Source: CAZVAR01 sp964625225 (GTDB lineage: Bacteria; Pseudomonadota; Alphaproteobacteria; JAJUGE01). Taken from it: 13,558 nucleotides of DNA. Each line of letters starts with the position of its first letter. Positions within the stretch are counted from its first letter, which is position 1. Under the pieces are notes generated by a model. That model saw only the letters and a program-made list of their open reading frames with translations. It ran no database searches and had not been told where the DNA came from. Below, piece after piece: positions 1 to 6,288 of the stretch. The DNA lies in NCBI GenBank assembly GCA_964625225.1, contig CAZVAR010000108.1, forward strand, positions 1 through 13,558, written 5' to 3'. The translations under genes were made by a program, and so were the position numbers.

Positions 1-62
1 AGCATGAATCGCACCCTCATATCCTGTAACTTTCGGGACGATAAGCATGCAACGGAGATCCT

Positions 63-872
63 ATGACCGCTGCCGCCCAGCCCGCGCCGGCTGAAGACGA
101 ACCGATCCTGCGGCGCAGTGACAGCAACGGCGTCGCCGTACTGACGCTGAACCGGCCCGCCGCGCGCAATGCCCTGTCCCGGGAGCTGATGTCGGCGCTG
201 CAGACGGAGCTCGAGGCCATCCACACCGACCCGGCGACGCATGTGGTGGTGATCGCCGGCGCCGGGCCGGCCTTCTGCGCCGGCCATGATCTGAAGGAGA
301 TACGGTCCGATCCGCGCCGCGAGGCCTACGAGGCGCTGTTCAGCCAATGCAGCCGGCTGATGACGACGATCACCCGGCTTCGCCAGCCGGTGATCGCCCG
401 GGTCCACGGCATCGCGACCGCGGCCGGCTGCCAGCTCGTCGCAACCTGTGATCTCGCGGTCGCGTCGAGCACGGCAACGTTCGCCACGCCGGGAGTCAAT
501 ATCGGCCTGTTCTGCTCGACGCCGATGGTCGCTCTCAGTCGTGCGGTCGGCCGCAAGGCGGCGATGCGGATGCTGCTGACCGGCGAGGCGGTCGACGCGA
601 CCACGGCGGCCGCGATCGGGCTCGTCAACACGGTCGTCGAGCCGAATGCGCTCGACGAGGCGGTCGCCGAGCTCGCCGGGCGGATCGTCGACAAGTCGCC
701 GCTGGTGCTGGCGATCGGCAAGGAGGCCTTCTACCGGCAGATCGAGATGGGCCTCGACGACGCCTACGCCTATGCGAGCGCGGTGATGACCGAGAACATG
801 CTGAAGCGGGACGCCGAGGAAGGGATCGACGCCTTTCTCGAGAAGCGGCAACCGGTCTGGAAGGGGTGCTGA
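63..872 (+). CDS. Enoyl-CoA hydratase/isomerase-fold protein, ECHDC3 type
   Basis: A 269-residue crotonase-fold protein. The start is an ATG five bases after GGAG (54-57). The fold is supported by the N-terminal LNRPAARNALS segment (29-39), the first oxyanion-hole segment FCAGHDLKE (71-79), the second at ATAAGC (118-123), and a C-terminal helical part ending EKRQPVWKG. The run CQLVATCDLAVAS and the following FATPGVNIGLFCSTP closely resemble human ECHDC3 as I remember it. In classical enoyl-CoA hydratases the two catalytic glutamates lie in a GGGCELA-type segment and a QPE-type segment; here the aligned residues are Gln124 and Gly144. The CoA-binding fold and oxyanion hole are therefore kept, but a standard hydratase mechanism is unlikely. 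The real reaction is unknown, and automated labels of hydratase would be too specific. It is transcribed alone on the plus strand, convergent with the next gene (16 bases between the stops), so a link to the minus-strand locus is not shown. Confidence 0.93.
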   Translation: MTAAAQPAPAEDEPILRRSDSNGVAVLTLNRPAARNALSRELMSALQTELEAIHTDPATHVVVIAGAGPAFCAGHDLKEIRSDPRREAYEALFSQCSRLMTTITRLRQPVIARVHGIATAAGCQLVATCDLAVASSTATFATPGVNIGLFCSTPMVALSRAVGRKAAMRMLLTGEAVDATTAAAIGLVNTVVEPNALDEAVAELAGRIVDKSPLVLAIGKEAFYRQIEMGLDDAYAYASAVMTENMLKRDAEEGIDAFLEKRQPVWKGC

Positions 873-893
873 GCGGTCGGTACCCGGTTCAGC
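868..893. terminator. Possible convergent terminator hairpin
   Basis: GCTGAGC (868-874) can pair with GTTCAGC (887-893) with one G·T pair, around a 12-base loop that contains GGTACC. It spans the stop codons of both convergent genes. There is no T-run on either side, so termination is plausible by position rather than by sequence. Confidence 0.25.
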
Positions 894-1383
894 GTCCCTC
901 GCCTCCGACCAGCTTCTTCGCCTGCTGGAGCCGCTCGAAGCATTGTTCCTCCTTACCCTCCTCCGCGGCCGCCTTGGCAGCGAACAGCATTGCTTCGGCC
1001 TGAGCCTGCGTCGCTGCGTCGACCTCCGACGAACGTGCGGCCGCGCCACCTCCGGGCGTGCCGGGCCGAATCTGCGGCGCGGTCGGCATCGAATCGGGCG
1101 TCGGCGGCGGCGTGATCGCGGCCGGCGCGCCCGTATCCGGCGGCCTGATGACGCCACCGGACTCGGCGAGCCGATCGGTCGGGGCGATCCCTCCGCGCGC
1201 CTCCGAGGTCGCCGGGGCGGTCGTGGGACCGGCAGAATGCTCACCGGGCCGCTCCGGCATCGCAGCGGTCAGGCCGGCGTCTTGCGCGAAGCGGTCGACG
1301 GCCTCCGTACAGTCGGCCGCAGCCACCGCGGTTGCACCCGCGAGAATCGCGCCACCGGCCACCATCGCCAGGAATCTGTGCAT
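889..1383 (-). CDS. Small exported proline-rich hypothetical protein
   Basis: A 164-residue protein that I do not recognise as a named family. It begins with a classical Sec signal peptide: MHR, then a hydrophobic stretch (residues 4-20) and small residues AVAAA, with likely cleavage near residue 23 before Asp24-Cys25. Residues about 45-115 are rich in Pro, Ala, Gly, Thr and Ser and look disordered, like a linker. Residues about 117-158 are Ala/Glu/Lys/Gln-rich and probably form a helix (AQAEAMLFAAKAAAEEGKEE then FERLQQAKKL). Only two cysteines remain in the mature part, Cys25 and Cys148, one at each end, so a periplasmic disulfide is possible. The layout suggests a periplasmic or envelope protein with a short C-terminal helical domain. 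It is divergent from the dodecin gene with 150 bases between the two starts, and no function can be given. Confidence 0.8.
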   Translation of the reverse strand: MHRFLAMVAGGAILAGATAVAAADCTEAVDRFAQDAGLTAAMPERPGEHSAGPTTAPATSEARGGIAPTDRLAESGGVIRPPDTGAPAAITPPPTPDSMPTAPQIRPGTPGGGAAARSSEVDAATQAQAEAMLFAAKAAAEEGKEEQCFERLQQAKKLVGGEGR

Positions 1384-1533
1384 CTCCGCTCCGCGGCCCC
1401 TGCCGCGCTCCCCTGTCCGGTCAAGCCTCCGTGGCAGAACCCGGATGGCGGCGACCCGGTTCCGCAGAACCCGAGCGCCGGTGGACTGTTAGAGTCGCTG
1501 CGGTCCCGATGTGACCGAGCAAAGGAGCAGACG
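1384..1533. promoter_or_regulatory. Divergent intergenic region
   Basis: This 150-base gap separates the starts of the exported-protein gene (minus) and the dodecin-like gene (plus), so it should hold promoters in both directions. I could not identify a convincing -35/-10 pair. It contains a 10-base direct repeat GCAGAACCCG at 1434-1443 and 1464-1473, about three helical turns apart. A strong Shine-Dalgarno sequence AAAGGAG lies at 1521-1527, six bases before the dodecin start. Confidence 0.4.
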
Positions 1534-1740
1534 ATGTCCACGAAGAAAGTGATCGAACTCCTGGCCGAGTCTCCCGAGAGCTGGGAAGCCGCCGCACAAA
1601 AGGCCGTGGACGACGCGAGCCGCAACCTGCGGGGCATCTCCTCGGTCTACATCAAGGATTTCCAGGCGAAGGTCGAGAACAACCGGGTGACCGCGTTCCG
1701 CATCAACGCCAAGGTCACCTTTGAGGTCGAGGGCACCTGA
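1534..1740 (+). CDS. Dodecin-like protein
   Basis: A 68-residue protein with the dodecin pattern: a short first strand (KKVIELLAES), a helix (about 14-32, WEAAAQKAVDDASRNL) and two strands (SVYIKDFQAKVEN and AFRINAKVTFEVEG). Dodecins assemble into hollow dodecamers that store or buffer flavins in the cytoplasm. The ATG at 1534 was chosen because AAAGGAG precedes it by six bases and the resulting length is typical; the same frame is open much further upstream, but that part has no dodecin character. Compared with flavin dodecins as I remember them, the tryptophan that stacks on the isoalloxazine ring aligns with Ser37, and the conserved glutamine in the next strand (the Q of an FQVTM-type segment) aligns with Arg56. 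The fold is clear, but flavin binding in the usual way is doubtful. It is followed within 10 bases by a strong terminator hairpin. Confidence 0.9.
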   Translation: MSTKKVIELLAESPESWEAAAQKAVDDASRNLRGISSVYIKDFQAKVENNRVTAFRINAKVTFEVEGT

Positions 1741-1746
1741 TCGGAA

Positions 1747-1770
1747 AGGGCGCGCACGGAGGCGCGCCCT
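1747..1770. terminator. Bidirectional terminator hairpin
   Basis: AGGGCGCGC (1747-1755) and GCGCGCCCT (1762-1770) form a perfect 9-base-pair stem around the six-base loop ACGGAG. It lies 6 bases after the dodecin stop and 13 bases beyond the SDR stop on the opposite strand, so it can serve both convergent genes. No real T-run follows on the plus strand; on the minus strand the stem runs into a short TTT. It also marks the end of the long minus-strand locus. Confidence 0.7.
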
Positions 1771-1783
1771 CCTCCCCGAGCAG

Positions 1784-2584
1784 CTAAAGCACGTTGACGC
1801 TGCTGCCGCCGTCGACCGGCAGCGCGACACCGGTAATGAAACCGGCTTCGTCGGAGGCGAGGAACAGGGCGGCGTGGGCGACGTCCCAGGCCGAGCCCAT
1901 GCGGTTGCGCAGCGGCACGCGTGCATTGCGTTCCGCTTCGATCTGCGCCCGTGTCTTGCCCGTGGCACGAACGCGGGTGTCGACGGCCATCGGCGTATCG
2001 ATCAGGCCGGGCAGGATCACATTGGCGCGCACGCCGTATTGCGCATTCTGGATCGCAAGCTGCTGCGTCATCGCGATGACGCCGGCCTTGGTCGTCTTGT
2101 AGGCGACCAACGGATAGTTCGACCAGGCCGCCATCGACGAGATGTTGATGATGACACCGCTTTTCTGGCGCCGCATGACCGGCAACACATGCTTACAGGT
2201 CATCACCATGCCGCGCAGATTGATGGCGACACAGCGGTCGAAGGCCTCGGTCGTGATCTCGGTGATCGGCGCGTCGCCGCCCGCGATGCTGACGCCGACA
2301 TTGTTATGCAGAACGTCGATGCGGCCCCACCGGCCGACGCAGTCCTCCGCCATCGCCCGAAGCGTGGCCTCGTCGGTCACGTCGGCGACACAGGCCGCGG
2401 CGGTACCGCCCTCGTCCGCAATCATCGCCACCGTATCCTCCGCGGAGGCCCGATCGCGATCGACGGCCAACACCTTCGCCCCCTCGCGGGCGAACAATAC
2501 CGCGGCGGCGCGCCCGTTGCCGATGCCTTGACCCGGGCTCTGGCCCGCGCCGACGACGATCGCCACTTTCTCCTTCAGCCGCAT
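1784..2584 (-). CDS. SDR family NAD(P)-dependent oxidoreductase
   Basis: A 266-residue classical short-chain dehydrogenase/reductase. The cofactor loop is GAGQSPGQGIGNG (12-24), slightly longer than the usual TGxxxGxG. An acidic residue, Asp42, follows strand 2 (VLAVDRD), which in the family favours NAD over NADP. Further motifs are HNNVG (93-97), the structural Asn122, Ser149/Ser150 in NISSM, and the catalytic pair Tyr162 and Lys166 (YKTTK). The C-terminus carries FITGVALPVDGG, the usual substrate-loop end. I chose the ATG at 2584 because AAGGAGG lies four bases before it; an upstream in-frame ATG at 2683 would add 33 residues without SDR character inside the previous gene. The CMD-family gene ends 13 bases upstream, so the two are likely co-transcribed. 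It probably oxidises a secondary alcohol or reduces a ketone in the same pathway; the substrate is unknown. It is the last gene before the terminator. Confidence 0.95.
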   Translation of the reverse strand: MRLKEKVAIVVGAGQSPGQGIGNGRAAAVLFAREGAKVLAVDRDRASAEDTVAMIADEGGTAAACVADVTDEATLRAMAEDCVGRWGRIDVLHNNVGVSIAGGDAPITEITTEAFDRCVAINLRGMVMTCKHVLPVMRRQKSGVIINISSMAAWSNYPLVAYKTTKAGVIAMTQQLAIQNAQYGVRANVILPGLIDTPMAVDTRVRATGKTRAQIEAERNARVPLRNRMGSAWDVAHAALFLASDEAGFITGVALPVDGGSSVNVL

Positions 2585-2597
2585 GGGACCTCCTTGT

Positions 2598-3143
2598 TCA
2601 AGGGAGCGGGAACCGGTCGAGATAGGGCTGGTATTCAGGCTCCACGTCGATGTCGAGCGTAGCCAGCAGGCGCACGACGCCACAGTAGAAGGCGATGACG
2701 ATGGTGAGCTCGACCATCAGCTCATCACCGAGCTCCGCCTGCAGAGCGGCGAACGTTCCCTCGGTCATGGCTCCGTCGACAGCCATCTCGCGCGCAGCAC
2801 GCAGGACCATGCGGTCGAGCGGAGCGAGGCCGCTGTTGCCACCCTCGGTTTCGACGGCGATCGCACCGATGTCCCGCTCCGTCACGCCGAAATCGAACCC
2901 GATCTTGACGTGATGGCTCCACTCATAGGGACTGCGTGCGATCCAGCCGACCTGCAGGATCGCCAGCTCGCGCAGCCGCGGGTCGAGCTTGCTGCCGTAC
3001 CGGATCCACTGGCCGAGCGTACCGAAGCTGCGGGCACCCCCGACGCTGTGGGCGAGCGCCCGGTGCAGACCGATGCGGCGTTTCAGGATATCGCGGTCCG
3101 CTTCGGGCAGGTCCTGCGGGTCGAGATAAGGGACGCGGGCCAC
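2598..3143 (-). CDS. Carboxymuconolactone decarboxylase family protein
   Basis: A 181-residue all-helical protein of the CMD/AhpD superfamily. The hallmark is the segment LRELAILQVG (57-66) followed by SPYEWSHHVKIG (71-82) and FGVTERDIGAI. Tyr73-Glu74-Trp75 and His77/His78 match the acidic and histidine positions of this family. The redox CxxC of AhpD is absent, so a peroxidase role is unlikely. It probably acts on a cyclic acid, lactone or related small molecule, but the family is functionally broad. The start is a GTG at 3143: the same frame has a stop six codons upstream and no ATG or TTG in between, and GGTGAG precedes it. It begins seven bases after the dctM stop and ends 13 bases before the SDR start, which places it firmly in the same transcription unit. 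Confidence 0.85.
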   Translation of the reverse strand: MARVPYLDPQDLPEADRDILKRRIGLHRALAHSVGGARSFGTLGQWIRYGSKLDPRLRELAILQVGWIARSPYEWSHHVKIGFDFGVTERDIGAIAVETEGGNSGLAPLDRMVLRAAREMAVDGAMTEGTFAALQAELGDELMVELTIVIAFYCGVVRLLATLDIDVEPEYQPYLDRFPLP

Positions 3144-3150
3144 GGCGTAC

Positions 3151-4458
3151 TCACCCCATCAGGTTCGGCAAGAAGAGGCTGATCTGCGGGAAGAATACCA
3201 ACAGCAGCACCACGACGATGTCGACCAGAATGAACCAGGCCAGCCCCCGGAAGATGGTACTCAGCGGTACCGCATCGCCGATGACGCTCTTGATGACGAA
3301 GGCGTTGAGCCCGACCGGCGGCGTCAACAGGCCGATCTCCAGCAGCATCACCACCAGAACGCCCATCCAGATCATATCGAGCCCGGTCGCCTTGAACACC
3401 GGCAGCAGAATTGGGAGCGTGATGAGCATGATGCCGATCGGGTCGAGGAACATGCCGAGGATCAGATAGACGATCACCATGAAGAAAATCACGGTATAGG
3501 GGCTCGGATCCACGGCGCTGACAAACGAGCCCATGAAGCTCGGGAGGCCGCACAAGGTCAGGAAGCGCGTCAGCAGCACGGCACCGATCGCGATGAAGAA
3601 GATCGTCGCACCACTGTGCAGCGCATCGACAATGCTGTCGCGCAGGACGCCCCAGGTAAGGTCGCCTCGCAGGAAGACGATGACGAGCGCCGCAAAGGCG
3701 CCCAACGCGGCCGCCTCGGTCGCGGTTGCCACGCCGCTGTAGATGCCGCCGATGACGCTGGCGATCAGGGCCGGAACCGGCCAGATCCGCAGCAGCAGCC
3801 GGAACTTTTCCCGGAGTGACCATTGCTCGTCAGGCGGCGGGGCCTTTTCCGGGTAGATCGTGCAGTAGGCGATGATGAATGCTGCGAACAGCCCTGCATT
3901 GAGGAGCCCGGGCAGAATGCCCGCGATCAGGAGCTGGCCGATGGGCGTTTCGGTATACCAGCCATAGATGATGAAGCCGATGCTCGGGGGGATCATGGCG
4001 CCGAGCGTACCGGCGGCGGCAACCGTGCCGGTGGCGAGTGCCTTGTCGTAGCCGAAGCGCAGCATCTCCGGTACCGCGAGCCGTCCCATAGCAGCCGCGG
4101 TTGCGACGCTGGAGCCGGAGGCGGCGGCGAACATGGCGGCGCCGAAATTGGCCGCGACGGCGAGACCGCCCGGCAGGCGACTGAGCCAGACCCGCGCCGC
4201 ATCGAACAGCGAGGCGGTGAGCCCGCCGCGGAAGGCGATCGCGCCCATCAGCAAAAACATGGGTATCGCCGACAGCGTCCAACTGGACGCGAACTCGTGC
4301 GGGGCGTTCGCCAGGGTGCGCAAGGCCGTTTCGGGTCCGCGCAGAATGCCGATGCCGACGAGCGAGACCAGGCCAAGCGACACGGCGATGGGAACGCGGA
4401 TCACGAGCAGGGCCAGCATGACGCCGACCGCGGTGAACGCGAGAGTGATCGAACTCAT
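3151..4458 (-). CDS. dctM: TRAP transporter large permease subunit (DctM)
   Basis: A 435-residue integral membrane protein and the main translocation subunit of a tripartite ATP-independent periplasmic transporter, which imports acids in symport with Na+ or H+. It is hydrophobic throughout, with about a dozen membrane segments. Family marks include VPIAVSLGL near the N-terminus (22-30), SAIPMFLLMG (63-72), the small-residue segment AAASGSSVATAAAMG (111-125), MIPPSIGFIIYG, and SGVATATEAAALGA. I chose the ATG at 4458 because family proteins begin with a hydrophobic helix here (SSITLAFTAVGVMLALLVI); a longer in-frame version from 4533 would add 25 polar residues overlapping dctQ. The Shine-Dalgarno is weak, which fits translational coupling to dctQ, whose stop is ten bases upstream. 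Its partners dctQ and dctP follow upstream in the usual order. Confidence 0.96.
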   Translation of the reverse strand: MSSITLAFTAVGVMLALLVIRVPIAVSLGLVSLVGIGILRGPETALRTLANAPHEFASSWTLSAIPMFLLMGAIAFRGGLTASLFDAARVWLSRLPGGLAVAANFGAAMFAAASGSSVATAAAMGRLAVPEMLRFGYDKALATGTVAAAGTLGAMIPPSIGFIIYGWYTETPIGQLLIAGILPGLLNAGLFAAFIIAYCTIYPEKAPPPDEQWSLREKFRLLLRIWPVPALIASVIGGIYSGVATATEAAALGAFAALVIVFLRGDLTWGVLRDSIVDALHSGATIFFIAIGAVLLTRFLTLCGLPSFMGSFVSAVDPSPYTVIFFMVIVYLILGMFLDPIGIMLITLPILLPVFKATGLDMIWMGVLVVMLLEIGLLTPPVGLNAFVIKSVIGDAVPLSTIFRGLAWFILVDIVVVLLLVFFPQISLFLPNLMG

Positions 4459-4468
4459 CAAAGGTGCT

Positions 4469-5005
4469 CTAAAGCGAAAGACGGTGGGTGTCGCGCTCGT
4501 CCCAGCGGCGCCCGGTCGCGGCGAAGCGCGCATCGCCGAGCATGTGGCAGATCGCGATCAGCGCGGCGACCGCGCATCCGACAACCAGAAACCAACGGGT
4601 CGGCCAGACGGGTATTTCGAAGAAGGTGGCATCGGCCACCTCACCCCGTTGCGTCTGGTACCAGGCCTGCTCCGCTCCCTTCCAGGTGAGAAGGCCGAGA
4701 TAAATCCCACCGAGCGCCGCGCCGAACGCGTCCAGGGCGCTCCGCGGGCCGGCCGAAAGCTTCTGTGTGAACAGCTCGACGACGATGTTGGAGCGCGTCG
4801 CGTAGACATGCGCCAATGGCAGGAACGTAACTGCGACCATGTACCAGGTCGATACCAGCTCCAGCGTGCCGACCACCGGGCTGTTGAACAGCAGCTTGCC
4901 GAGAATGTCGGCAGTAATGTTCAGCATCATCGCCATGATCGCGACCGCCGCCGCGATCAGCAGCAGCCATGCGGCACGGTCCAACAGGCGCTCGATACGA
5001 CGCAT
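4469..5005 (-). CDS. dctQ: TRAP transporter small permease subunit (DctQ)
   Basis: A 178-residue membrane protein, the small subunit that pairs with DctM. It shows four hydrophobic segments typical of the family: about residues 11-34 (AAWLLLIAAAVAIMAMMLNI), 46-66 (GTLELVSTWYMVAVTFLPLA), 92-108 and 137-157. The NITADI segment in the first helix and the E-L-x-x-TW motif in the second match DctQ proteins. The start ATG at 5005 is preceded by GAAGGG at six-base spacing. It is separated from the dctP stop by 88 bases that contain a strong hairpin, and from the dctM start by ten bases. Its cell location is the inner membrane. Confidence 0.95.
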   Translation of the reverse strand: MRRIERLLDRAAWLLLIAAAVAIMAMMLNITADILGKLLFNSPVVGTLELVSTWYMVAVTFLPLAHVYATRSNIVVELFTQKLSAGPRSALDAFGAALGGIYLGLLTWKGAEQAWYQTQRGEVADATFFEIPVWPTRWFLVVGCAVAALIAICHMLGDARFAATGRRWDERDTHRLSL

Positions 5006-5018
5006 CAGGTTCCCTTCT

Positions 5019-5071
5019 CAGAAAACGAGAACGACCGGTCGGAGGCCCGGCTTCGGGCTCCCGCCGGCCGT
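5019..5071 (-). terminator. Intercistronic hairpin between dctP and dctQ, possible attenuator
   Basis: On the minus-strand transcript, the arms at 5064-5071 and 5031-5038 (ACGGCCGG and CCGGTCGT) pair over eight bases with one G·U wobble. They enclose a second stem (GCCCG at 5058-5054 with CGGGC at 5049-5045, extended past one bulged base). The hairpin is followed by CTCGTTTTC (5029-5021). The wobble is G·U only when read from the minus strand, which fits an RNA structure on the operon transcript. A partial terminator here would give more binding protein than permease. Confidence 0.55.
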
Positions 5072-5093
5072 TACCGATCCGCTGCTCGGATGC

Positions 5094-6206
5094 TCAGAAC
5101 TTGACTTTGCTGTAGATCTCGCGCCGGACCGCCTCCTCGAACTTCTCAGGGTCACCGTTGATCTCAGCCACGATCGCCGTCCATTTGGCGACCTTCTCCA
5201 TGTAGCCGTTGATGATCGGCTCGGGATTGTTGATGCCCCTGCTCTTGCTCAGTTCGATGACGCGATCGACCTCCGCCTCCCGCAGCTTCGTGAAGGCGTC
5301 GACGAAGCTCTGATCGGGCTTGACGAAGCTGACGCCGTGGGCGGCCGCGCCCTCGCGGGCTTCCTTGGCCTCGTCGATATAGCCGACGGCCGCCGCACGC
5401 ACGAGCTTCGGCATATAGTCGCGAATGAGCGCCTTATGGTCTTCCGACAGCCTTTCCCATGAGTCGGTGCTCATCGCGAAGACGAGACCGCTATGATAGG
5501 TGCCGACCGGGAAGTCCAGCACATACTTCGCCACATCCCACAGCGTGTAGGACTTCAGCCACGCATCCGCGCCGACCGTGCAGTCCGCCTGGCCGCGCTG
5601 CATCGCCTCATACACTTCATTGCTGGCGATATTGACCGGCACACCGCCCATGTTCTTGATCATGACGCCGAAGCCGCTGGTGGCCCGGACCTTCAGCCCT
5701 TTGATATCGTCGGCGCTCTTCACCTCCTTGTTGCAGAGCAGCATGTACGGGGCGGTAGAGTAGTACGCCATCGCGAAGATGCCGTGCTCCTTGAGATCCT
5801 CCTTGCACTGCTCGCAATCGACGAGCTGGAACTCGTTGGTCGCTGCCGCCATGACCAGCGAATCGGCACCGATGATTCCGAGCTCTGCCAGCATCGCGCT
5901 GGTCGGCAGCTCCCGGGTGACATAGGCGTCGACGATCAGTCCGGAATCAACGAGGCCGTCGCGGATCTGATCGACCGCCCCTTTCCCACCGGCGATCGCG
6001 CCGCCGGGGAAGAGCTCCATCTTCAGGGTGCCGTTACTGGCCTTCTCCAGATGCTCCGCCATCGGAGCAATCCCGACCATGTTGAGGACATGGGTCGAAG
6101 GCACATAGGAACCGTAGGTCAATTTGGTCTCGGCCTGAGCCACAGCGCTGAGGCCGAGAATGGCCGCAGCCGCGACCAGACTCGCGGCGGGGCGAATTCT
6201 CATCAC
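5094..6206 (-). CDS. dctP: TRAP transporter substrate-binding protein (DctP)
   Basis: A 370-residue periplasmic binding protein. A Sec signal peptide is clear: MMRIR, a hydrophobic stretch (about 8-20) and cleavage after AVAQA at residue 25. Family features are the opening TKLTYGSYVPSTH (27-39), GGAIAGG (68-74), the QIRDGLVD helix, and LKVRATSGFG (171-180). Arg174 there is the conserved arginine that in characterised family members salt-bridges the carboxylate of the ligand, so an organic acid is the likely substrate. The mature protein has several cysteines (Cys131 and Cys134 as CEQC, Cys158, and one in QADCTV), more than is usual for such proteins. Two adjacent ATGs (6206 and 6203) follow GGGAGAG; which is used changes only one residue. 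A palindrome lies just upstream, and the acyl-CoA ligase gene ends 82 bases before the start. Confidence 0.95.
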   Translation of the reverse strand: MMRIRPAASLVAAAAILGLSAVAQAETKLTYGSYVPSTHVLNMVGIAPMAEHLEKASNGTLKMELFPGGAIAGGKGAVDQIRDGLVDSGLIVDAYVTRELPTSAMLAELGIIGADSLVMAAATNEFQLVDCEQCKEDLKEHGIFAMAYYSTAPYMLLCNKEVKSADDIKGLKVRATSGFGVMIKNMGGVPVNIASNEVYEAMQRGQADCTVGADAWLKSYTLWDVAKYVLDFPVGTYHSGLVFAMSTDSWERLSEDHKALIRDYMPKLVRAAAVGYIDEAKEAREGAAAHGVSFVKPDQSFVDAFTKLREAEVDRVIELSKSRGINNPEPIINGYMEKVAKWTAIVAEINGDPEKFEEAVRREIYSKVKF

Positions 6207-6219
6207 GTCTCTCCCAACA

Positions 6220-6241
6220 GGTGCACCGACGTCGGCGCACC
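6220..6241. promoter_or_regulatory. Near-perfect palindrome before dctP
   Basis: GGTGCACCGAC (6220-6230) and GTCGGCGCACC (6231-6241) are inverted copies with one mismatch, joined without a spacer. The site lies 13 bases before the dctP start and just ahead of its Shine-Dalgarno GGGAG. On the minus-strand RNA the mismatch becomes a G·U pair, giving a nine-pair stem with the loop ACGU. It could be a dimeric repressor site, or an RNA stem that insulates or stabilises the dctPQM message. Confidence 0.45.
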
Positions 6242-6288
6242 TTCACTGTCGAAGCGGGCCGAACGATTTCATGCCGCCAATGGAGCTG

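Noticed and set aside
1434..1473. The 10-base direct repeat GCAGAACCCG as a start of a repeat array.
   Set aside because: Only two copies are present, the spacing is short and the bases between are unrelated, so it is not a CRISPR or other array.
943..1533. An in-frame extension upstream of the dodecin-like gene that would make a 265-residue protein.
   Set aside because: The extra part is Arg-rich and opposite the exported-protein gene. The ATG at 1534 has an excellent Shine-Dalgarno sequence and gives the normal dodecin length.
2585..2683. A longer start for the SDR gene.
   Set aside because: The added residues overlap the CMD-family gene and have no SDR character, while the ATG at 2584 is preceded by AAGGAGG.
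2598..3143. Calling the CMD-family protein an AhpD-type alkylhydroperoxidase.
   Set aside because: The catalytic CxxC is absent; the matching segment reads SPYEWSHH.
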